64,000 nucleotides of DNA from NCBI GenBank assembly GCA_963971425.1, contig OZ020516.1, forward strand, positions 930,001 to 994,000. Direction: 5' to 3'. This DNA comes from Bryoerythrophyllum caledonicum (lineage: Eukaryota; Streptophyta; Bryopsida; Pottiales; Pottiaceae). Each line of letters starts with the position of its first letter. The stretch's first letter is position 1. The notes below the pieces were generated by a model. The model had not been told where the DNA came from. It saw only the letters and a program-made list of their open reading frames with translations, and ran no database searches. This document shows, piece by piece, positions 30,243 to 38,550 of this stretch. The translations under genes were made by a program, and so were the position numbers.

Positions 30243-32110
30243 GTAAGATACTGTATTTGTCGATATTGTTGACTTAGGGTTTTATGTAGAAGTGTAACTG
30301 TGTGCGATTATGTTTCTTGTACGTTGGCTACATTCATATTCTCCTATAGTATGCCATTGTCACACAGAACATTGATTTGTGGGGCGCTTTCTGTGTACTC
30401 TCCTTGTTGCGGCCGAAGGCATTATGTTTATTACAGTTCTATTGTCGGACTTCCGTTTATGGTGTGAAGTGCATAGAGAGTCATCTCCTTAGAAATTGTT
30501 CCAAAAATTTTGGGAGCACTGTAGCATTGCGATCCTCCGTGAATATTGTGTGTCTGTTGAAATTGTTATCTTCGAGTCGAGGATACCAATATTTCACGTG
30601 ATTGTATGAGAGGGTTACATAACTATCTAATTAGTGAAATTTTCATCACATATATCCTTGACTCGAGAATGCAACTTAAGTTAAATCATACTTTTCCACA
30701 CGTGAATAATGATGTCTTTACTCATAATTGGAAATGAGAACTTTTTAAATATGTAAGTTATCCTCGGGTCGAGGATAACTCAACCCAATTTATTGCTATT
30801 CAGAAATCAAAAATCGAAAAATTACAGACACATTCATTCAATTCAGAATAATAATGACTGTTTGTAATTTCCTCAAATCTATCTGATTGGTAAAATATTT
30901 TAAGGATATTCTCATGGTGAGGATAAAATTTATTGGATGGAATAGATTCCTACACATATACTTCTGTGAATATCCTCGACTCGAGGATAACTGCATTCAT
31001 TCTTTTGATACACAAATTGCATGACGAAAGTAAAATATAGATTTATCTTCACTATGGCCATGCTTGTTTGTCGAATTTGATAGAATCTCTGAGCACATAA
31101 TATTCAAAGATTATCCTCGAGTCGAGGATAATGGGGAGTGTCCTAATTGAGAGAAGTATTATATCATTGATGAGATATTCCAGACCTTTCTGTATAAATT
31201 GTGATGATTTCAGTCAGCTTGTAATTGTCTAGTTAGTGACAATTTCATCACGTTTATCCTCGACTCGAGGATAAAACTTAAGTAAAATCATACTTTTGCC
31301 ACACGTGATAAATTATGTCTACACTGACGATTGGGTATCAAGGTATTTAGTAAACATGTTAGTTATCCTCGACTCGAGGATATCTCTTCTCAACCAATTA
31401 CTTTTCAAAAATTTAAATCCAAAATATTACAGACATTCTCATTTAGTCCAAAAGAATGATGACTGTTTTATAATCCTTGAATCAATGTGATTGGAATATT
31501 ATTTTTTGGATTTTCTCATGCCGTGGATAACTTTATTGGATGTTTTTAGTTTCCTACGGAAATCCTGTTTTGGTTATCCTCGACTCGAGGATAACTGACT
31601 TCAACTTTCTTATCCAATATTGCATGACAAAGGTTTTGATCAGATTTATCTTTACTTTGGTTTTGCAATGGTATTGTCCATTTTGATCGACTCTGTGTGT
31701 ACACATTATTTACAGATTATCCTCGCGTCGAGGATAATTTTAAGCGTCCTGTTTGAGAATAGAATTGTATCATTGATGAGATATTCTAGGCTTTTTTGTC
31801 TCTATTATGATGTTTTTAGGCAGCAACATTTTTGCGGAAGTTGTGATGACCACAATATTATCTATGTGTTATTTATATTTTGATTGTTTTTTGGAGAACA
31901 ATTTCTATGTCTGTTGTTGTCCTAGAGTTGAGTAGGACATAAATGCCATTGGAACTCATTTGAAGGTACAATTGATAAGGGGTTATTTTCGAGTCATTGA
32001 TAATCGGTATTTTGTTATGTATATTCCCTTTTTATTCAAACTGTCTTCTGACATCTTTTCATACAACTGGTTAACCATTCCTTGATCCCTTCGAATGTGA
32101 TCTGTTGTAG
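30243..32110 (+). other. 1.87-kb leader intron carrying nine palindromes
   Basis: Runs from GTAAGATA to the acceptor GTTGTAG directly before the start codon. Nine copies of the 19-bp palindrome lie at 30567, 30653 (diverged), 30759, 30971, 31112, 31255, 31364, 31575 and 31718. An internal direct duplication of about 605 bp (roughly 30560-31140 and 31190-31745) accounts for the paired spacing. No coding frame. Long leader introns with repeated sites are plausible regulatory regions. Confidence 0.7.
30567..31736. promoter_or_regulatory. Palindrome array TATCCTCG-NNN-CGAGGATA
   Basis: Nine sites with 8-bp arms and a 3-bp centre (ACT, AGT, GGT, CGT). Seven have both arms perfect: 30759, 30971, 31112, 31255, 31364, 31575 and 31718. 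The site at 30567 has one arm change. The site at 30653 has changes in both arms and lies in the older half of the duplication. Symmetry, fixed length and persistence through the duplication suggest a protein-binding site or a hairpin function. No binding protein is identified. Confidence 0.65.
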
Positions 32111-34903
32111 ATGGAAGAAGTGTCATTTGATAGCGGTTTTCAAGTGCGACCAACCTTGCCTCGAGGTGTTGCTACATGTGAGGGTATTCCTCGAGCGTCT
32201 TGGTTTTCAAAGCGCGTTGTCCTTCGAAACTTATTAGGCGTTGATGTTGGAATTGGCCTCTGCCAGAGTGTTGATTCTGGTTTTGTTCCTGAAACTAGAG
32301 GCCAACCACTTGGAAGTGATCATGTTGCCGTTATGATCGCCGAGTCCTTAAATGAGGATGATATTCCTCTGAATTGGATGTTCGCTCTCCGAGCATGGCC
32401 AATTCGACACGTCTTCCTTCGTAATGTGAGTTTGTATGACCAAGAGCAAACGAGCATTTACAATGCCGCTCTTAAAGAATTTCGTCGCGGACCAAGAGTT
32501 GGTGTTCGACAGTATGAAAGCAATCGTCAAAGGGCAGAGCATCATTCCCCATCGCATAAGAAAGTCCTTCTCACTGCACAATTGATTAACTCTCTGGCAA
32601 GCACCGTCTGTTGTTCGAGAAATGGTACGCAGCGATTTCCACGGTGTACAATTTTGGTACGTCGCTCTCAAATTTACCATGACATTGGAGGTGTTTATTT
32701 TCGGAAACATGTTTTGCTTGATGTGCATAGGCAGATGCACATGGATTCCAATGGAAACCGTGTGGAGACGCTTGATGGAATTGATGTTTGCCAAGATGCA
32801 TGGTGTACTATCATGGGGGTTAGCCGAGCTACATTCTACCGGTACAAAAGTGACGCAAAGGATGAAGTTCGAGCAGGGCCACATGGCAATAGTGGCACAA
32901 AGAAGCCCCGCACTCATACTCTACAGGCAATTGCTACTTTGCACAACATACTTGACGATGCTGCTGATCATAGTCCTAATAAGACTACTACACTTGGCAG
33001 TGGGGAGAAGGTCATCTCAAAACATCTTCCGTCATTCTTTCAGTGGAATGCAGTGCTACCCAAAGTGAATGCGGTGAATGCTAGGTTTGGCCTCAAACCA
33101 GTATCCTTATCAGGTCTCAGTCGAATTCGAAGCTCTGAATTTGAACAATTCTCCACTAGGAAGCCTGGTGACAACTTTGCTCGTTGTGGGAGATGCGACC
33201 AACTTAAGCAATTGAAGAAGGCTACTACGCAAGGATCCTCCGCATATCAAATGTGGGAAGTCAAATTACAGTTACATCAAGCCTCCCAACAGACTCATCG
33301 TATCCTATATTATGGCAACCGAAAGAACTCAGAGGAAAATCCAGATGAGGTTGTGTGCATCATTCATGATAAAATGGACCACAGCAAAACCGCATCTCCC
33401 CATTTTTTTCATAAGAATAAAGCAACGGAGTCTTTCATGAAACTTCCTGTGGATGTAACAGGGATGATTGCGCATGGACATGGAGATGTCCGCTATGCAC
33501 ATTATAGCCTTGACATCTTTCCCACCGACTCAAATCACACAGTTGGATCCATTGCTAAGTTACTTCGGGACTTAGAGAGACCACCCATGTATTCCTCTCG
33601 TCAATTATTTGCAGGAGGGAGAGCTTCTCCTCTCTTTGAGGCAGTGCTTGCAGATGCTAATATGTGCTTTGGATCCCTTGCAGTTCAACCAGCTGAACCT
33701 ATTCCTGCCAAACAATTGCCACCAATTCTCCAGATGCAATTGGATAATGCCATAGGGGACAATAAGAATAGATATTTGTTTGCTTTCTTCTCCCTCCTTG
33801 TTCATATGGGTATTTTCCGTGAAGTGTACGTCAACTTCTTGCTTGTTGGTCATACCCACGAAGATATTGATGCAATGTTTGGAAGATGGAGTACCAAACT
33901 TAAGTCAAATAGCTATCCAACGATCCCACTCTTGATGAAATCATTCATGGATGCTGAGGAGAAGCCAGTTATTCAGCACCTCATTGAAGAGGTGCCTGAC
34001 TTCAAGGGCTTTTTAGAAGGCTATTTGTGTGTTGGCAAGGAGGCCCTTACATGTCATACAAAGGGCCAACAATTCAAGTTTTACAAGGACTCCGATGGTT
34101 TGCCCAAGATGCAGTACAAACTGCTTTGTACAGATAGGGATTGGTTGCCAATAGAGAATGGAGGAATTCAACTATGGAAGGTGGCAGTGGATGGTAGGCC
34201 AATACTACCTCGTGGAGAGCCACTTCCCCTCATTCCGCAACGTCATGAGAATTATGATGAGGTTATAAAGGGCATCTCTGGGTTTCTAAGTCTCTGGGAG
34301 TCCATGGCAAACGAGGATCTCTCGGGTGAATACAGGAGGAAGAATGAACATATTATGTACTATTGGAGGGGTGTTAAGGCTGCTCTCGACGTGCCAGTGG
34401 AAGAATTGCCTTTCCTACGAATGGGATTTTGGCCACTATCTAGATACGCACCATCGATGGTGGATGAATTTGAGATTGACGGTACATTGAGAGAGGATTA
34501 CGCAGAAGACCCCCCATTCATTGGACAACGACGTCATTGTCCCCCTCCATCGTTTCGGGTTGGTAGAGATGTGCAGGAGGGCTATTTACTTGCGATACGT
34601 CCTGCTGATGGAGATTTCCGCCCATTTTGGATTGCCTTAGCATTGACAAATCCGCATCCCAATCGTGAACATTCTCACGAGATTAAAGTGCAATACTACA
34701 AACCTGCATCCATGCGTCATGTGAGTCCGGACACATACGAAAGGTGGGATTCTAGTCATGGGAATAATTGGGTTGAAGAAACTGAATCTGAACCAACATG
34801 GGTGTATACAGATTGTATTATGGGTGAAAGTCTACTAAGGTGGTATATTTATAGTGTCACAAATGGTTTTGGAAAGAGTCACAAACCTTCTTTTGCTACA
34901 TAG
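32111..34903 (+). CDS. DUF7869-type RNase H-like (transposase-derived) protein, 930 aa
   Basis: A single-exon frame starts at the ATG directly after the leader-intron acceptor. An N-terminal region of about 230 residues contains a basic stretch. A small helix-turn-helix-like segment follows (MGVSRATFYRYKSD, about 236-249), then a Cys pair (RCGRCDQL, about 358). The RNase H-like core has acidic candidates D419/D422 (IIHDKMDHS), D545 (MQLDNAIGDNKNRYL) and the signature GHTHEDID (580-587). DNxxxxNKN plus GHTHEDID are hallmarks of the DUF7869 proteins common in non-seed plants, algae and oomycetes, which I take to be DDE-transposase relatives. The C-terminus (about 830-890) resembles a small beta-rich reader or SH3-like fold (GYLLAIRPADGDFRPFWIA). 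No internal stop. It shares the palindrome with the ParB/methylase/HAD gene. Activity is unproven. Confidence 0.75.
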   Translation: MEEVSFDSGFQVRPTLPRGVATCEGIPRASWFSKRVVLRNLLGVDVGIGLCQSVDSGFVPETRGQPLGSDHVAVMIAESLNEDDIPLNWMFALRAWPIRHVFLRNVSLYDQEQTSIYNAALKEFRRGPRVGVRQYESNRQRAEHHSPSHKKVLLTAQLINSLASTVCCSRNGTQRFPRCTILVRRSQIYHDIGGVYFRKHVLLDVHRQMHMDSNGNRVETLDGIDVCQDAWCTIMGVSRATFYRYKSDAKDEVRAGPHGNSGTKKPRTHTLQAIATLHNILDDAADHSPNKTTTLGSGEKVISKHLPSFFQWNAVLPKVNAVNARFGLKPVSLSGLSRIRSSEFEQFSTRKPGDNFARCGRCDQLKQLKKATTQGSSAYQMWEVKLQLHQASQQTHRILYYGNRKNSEENPDEVVCIIHDKMDHSKTASPHFFHKNKATESFMKLPVDVTGMIAHGHGDVRYAHYSLDIFPTDSNHTVGSIAKLLRDLERPPMYSSRQLFAGGRASPLFEAVLADANMCFGSLAVQPAEPIPAKQLPPILQMQLDNAIGDNKNRYLFAFFSLLVHMGIFREVYVNFLLVGHTHEDIDAMFGRWSTKLKSNSYPTIPLLMKSFMDAEEKPVIQHLIEEVPDFKGFLEGYLCVGKEALTCHTKGQQFKFYKDSDGLPKMQYKLLCTDRDWLPIENGGIQLWKVAVDGRPILPRGEPLPLIPQRHENYDEVIKGISGFLSLWESMANEDLSGEYRRKNEHIMYYWRGVKAALDVPVEELPFLRMGFWPLSRYAPSMVDEFEIDGTLREDYAEDPPFIGQRRHCPPPSFRVGRDVQEGYLLAIRPADGDFRPFWIALALTNPHPNREHSHEIKVQYYKPASMRHVSPDTYERWDSSHGNNWVEETESEPTWVYTDCIMGESLLRWYIYSVTNGFGKSHKPSFAT

Positions 34904-34997
34904 TGCGAATGTGGGATCGATCTTGGAATTCTATTGATGGAATGTGATAATTGCCTTGATTTAAAGTCTAGGAACCTCAAAAATGTTGAGTTTTGAT
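34904..34997 (+). other. Possible PHD-like extension after the TAG of the 930-aa frame
   Basis: The frame stays open for 30 codons beyond the TAG at 34901-34903 and encodes CECGIDLGILLMECDNCL. This has the C-x-C ... C-D-x-C spacing that starts a PHD zinc finger. It then degenerates without the expected His. It may be the remnant of a longer C-terminus cut by a CAG-to-TAG change, or chance. Confidence 0.3.
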
Positions 34998-36700
34998 TTA
35001 CAATTTGGCCAATATAGGTATATCTTTCATCAGTATATACCTGTCACAAGTATATGACATTTGCCAAATATACTTATTTTGAGAGTTCTAGGAAGTTAAA
35101 CACTCCAAAAGTTTTGAGACACATTCACGCCTAAATGTGTTTATATATTATAATTGAAAATTCTAGATCTGAAACTTATTTTCACTTTTATTGCTAAAAA
35201 ACGAGATATTTCTTCAAGGCTCCTAAAATAGGATTCAATGTTGATTTTTTCTTTGATTTCTTATCCAATCAGATACATCATGCATAGATCCATCTTGAAA
35301 CATAATTTTTTCTAAAGAAAAACCTTTTTTTTCCATTAAATTGGGCAAAATTAAGTTTTTTTGGCCAAAAAAATATATTCTTGGGTATATTTTTTTTGCC
35401 CAAAAGTGAGTAACCCTAGCTGACTTCTACCCTTGTAACTGCGTGGAAACCTAGGTTGCGTGGGAGCTTGAGCTCGTCTAGATCCAAAATTCCAAAATCA
35501 CAAGTGGACATCATCAAGGCATCTTTAGCTGATTATTAGATTTCAACGGGTTTTTGTAGATTGAAGTTATTCCCCAATATGAAATTGGTGGGAGTACGTG
35601 TGGTTATTTGAATTTGTTTTGACCTTCGATGGAATATCCTTTTAAGGCTTGTAACAAACTCAAAAGCTAATATGTGATGCAATTGTAGACTGTTGCGTGC
35701 GTAGCATATTTGCAGACAAAATTTGATAACAAGTTGTTGTTTCATCAAGTGATGTATTGTGTTGCTTTCCATAATATAGAACGTTCCTATTATTTTGTTA
35801 CATTGGTGACAAATGAACCTTGGTCCACATTGTCAGTGCGATTGATTGTGCATTTATCCTTGATGCTTTGATATTTCCTTTTAATAGTAAGTTCTTAATG
35901 AATTGCTACAATATATGTTATCTTCTCAATGACCATTTTGGCTAGAAGTTGTATAAGCTTTTGAAATTTGAAAATATTTCTCTTCAAAATGTGAAGATAT
36001 GCATTCTAGGTGGTTGGTGAATGAGTGTATATGTGTATTTCAATCCAATTTTGAGTCCTACTAGGGTTCCTAAAATTCAGTGTCGCATGTGTTTTCATGA
36101 GGTCAAGTTTATTCTCGCTATGCAATTTTTTTCATGGTGTATTATTTTTCCTTAAATAATATGCTCCATATCTAAATATATTTTTTGATACTCTAATATC
36201 TTTACACACGAAATCATATTAAATGGCCTACTCAATTTGATACGAAAATTATTCAACAATCTATGATATGTCCGGATTCTTCAAGATTTTGAATAGAGTT
36301 TGAGTCTCAATTTAATACATAGTCTCAAATTAATGAAATAATGAAATGCCTAAAATTAGGCACCATGTTAAAATGAGACTCTGAAATGTCTCATTTTAAT
36401 AAATATGGCGTTGTATGTTGAAATACAAATACAAATGCCCATTTTCAACAATTAAAAAGGCATGTAAAAATTTATTGGATTGAAAATCCAAACGGTGAGA
36501 TCATGCTTTACAACCTCTTTTACATGTACGAAAAACAAAATTCGAAAAAAAGTAAAATCTCAATTTAGGTGAATTTTTGAAGTTACTGCGATCTAATTGA
36601 TTTTGGGCAGATTTTGAGAATAAATGAGCATATACCGCAGATTTGGGCTGATTTCAGCATGCCCTAACAGTGTTTTCAAACTTTGACCATGAATATCTCC
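34998..36700. other. Noncoding 3' flank with hairpins
   Basis: No gene is recognised. GGCCAAAAAAATATATTC is followed by an inverted GGGTATATTTTTTTTGCCC at about 35370-35402. At 36361-36412 ATGTTAAAATGAGAC and GTCTCATTTTAAT form a hairpin. Its right half, with AAATATGGCGTT, is the partner of the 10066-10091 sequence (24 of 26 bases inverted). Confidence 0.55.
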
Positions 36701-36723
36701 TAAAGTATGAGGAATTTTGAAGC

Positions 36724-37490
36724 ATGAATGGGATCCCTGTATTTGCGAGGTACGATTGTTCTGCGCAGGAGCTGCCCAGAGTCTCTGACCTGCCCGTCGG
36801 AGCCGAAGCCAAGTTTCTGAAGTCCCCTGGCCGCCCTCCGAAGTCCCCTCATTTCTGGATCCCCGTTTTCTTCAGGTACGAGCGAGCGTTCTGCGCAGGG
36901 GGTTGTGGGCAGCCTCGGTGGGGCAGGGTAGGGTTTTGCGCTCCGTCTCTTCCCCTCGCGCATCCTCTTGGCCGTTCTTCATCGACGTTGGCCCGCCTGC
37001 ACGCCGCTCATCATGGTATGACCCGGGAACCTCGTTTGAGTTTCTAATTTAGTGCTACAGGGATGTGGTTGAAGCTTGTTATTTTCCGATGGAACTGTAG
37101 TCGAAGCGCAGAGTTTGGTTGTGCAGGTTGGATTGTTGGTCGAGATTGGCAACGGGCGGTTGCCTCCCAGCATTGTGAAGACCATTCTCTTGACCAACGA
37201 TCGCCAAGAGCTGGCCAAAGTTTCTTCGGTTGCACTTTAACGAGGCCTCTATTGGATGTCTGTGACGTACGATGAGAAGGTATTAGAACCGATACCAGGT
37301 GCGCTCCGGGCCAGCTGCTTTAGTACCCAGTTTGCACCTCAGCTTGAAGAGAGTTCCACGTCTAACTGGAGAACTGGTGAACCACCTATCCATGAAAGGC
37401 TACCGAACACGGTGTTTCACCAGGAATTGAAGGAGATGAGAAACAAGGCTCAGAAAGCCAAGTCCCTTTTCAAAGCAGAGTAGCACCCGA
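36724..37490 (+). pseudogene. Unrecognised GC-rich gene start fragment
   Basis: The base composition changes abruptly to GC-rich with a leader-like block (CTCTTCCCCTCGCGCATCC). CCGCTCATCATG/GTATGACC near 37010-37025 looks like a first exon ending at its own ATG. Downstream, in one frame, is SLVVQVGLLVEIGNGRLPPS, continuing IVKTILLTNDRQELAKVSS up to a TAA at about 37238. A second frame at 37256-37483 contains LPNTVFHQELKEMRNKAQKA. I do not recognise the protein. It may be a host gene piece captured by the surrounding CACTA element, or part of that element's own gene. Confidence 0.35.
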
Positions 37491-37943
37491 GATTTTGTTA
37501 ACGCTAAGCATGAAGAGCGAATGAGCGCTGTTGAGGTATCACTCTTTTTGTTCTACTTGTGGTTGCAACTACTTGAACCGTATTTGTGAGGTGCTGGACT
37601 TGGTTCAAAAGCTGTGACCTCTTTGTTGGGACCAACTCATGTTACAATATTTAACGGTATTAGGAGTAAAGTATACATCAACAATTGTATGGATTTGGTC
37701 ATTTCAGTGACGTTCTTGATTCATTCAAAGTAATTCAAGGTGCTTGTGTTCTTGTTGCCAAGGCTCAAAGCCTGTTTCCGAAGATGATCTCGAGGGAGCC
37801 AAGGTAGAAGAAGTGAAACGGGAGGGAGCTCCTGTGGCCGAGATGACAGCTGGTTTTATCACATATATTATTTATGATGGTGCATGACAATTCACAGGAA
37901 AGTAATTTTCATAAATCATGAGAAGTGTTTTTTTCTTTCTAGT

Positions 37944-38300
37944 CTTGTCATATCTCACGTTCTTTAAAACTTCATTTGGAACATGGACACGTTGTTTTGA
38001 ACGTCCACGACAACAACAGGTATGGTCAAAAGAAAGGAAGGTGTGTAATATAGGAACATACTCACTCACATTTAAGAAAATAGAGTTGCAAATGAAACAA
38101 ATCCAATAATCGACGTCCTACTTTTTGAATGAAAGTGAGCAAGGATAAGAAGTGATTACGTGATTTGCTTTGTCTTCACAAATTAAAATTTAAGTGTCAT
38201 TTCTGACTTCAAAAGTTAAGTTTATGTAGAAGTTCTTGAATGTCTCCCAAGGTGGCCCTTATTACTGATGTGCATTTCAAGAGTTAAGGCCATTGTTGTA
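37944..38300. repeat. Intronic direct repeat, copy 1
   Basis: About 345 bp, closely matching 38893-39221. Shared landmarks: ACATGGACACG, CAGGTATGGTC, GAATCCAATAATCG, GTCCTACTTTTTGAATGAAA, TGTCTCCCAAGGTGGCCCTT and GAGTTAAGGCCATTGTTGTA. Differences are mostly single transitions. Confidence 0.85.
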
Positions 38301-38550
38301 TCGAGATTAGACATTCTCTCAATGAATATATAAGAACTTTCAAGTTAATAGGTGTATTGAGTCAAAAAATCCACACTGAATTTTACATCTGCTTCTTCTT
38401 GTGAATATTATTTCATTCAGATGTGCAAACCATCTTAATGTCAATTTATAGCTCATTTTGCATTGTTTGAATTGTCCTCCTTGGTTTGCATTGTTTGAAT
38501 TGATTTCATGGTATGATTTGCATTGTTTGATTTTGTGGTATGAGTACAGC

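Noticed and set aside
30567-31736. Regularly repeated palindromes as a CRISPR array
   Set aside because: Spacing is irregular, intervening segments are partly duplicates of each other, there are no cas genes, and the context is a eukaryotic leader intron.
32348-32917. 189-codon antisense frame and other frames inside the 930-aa gene
   Set aside because: Shadows of the sense coding sequence, with no independent motif.
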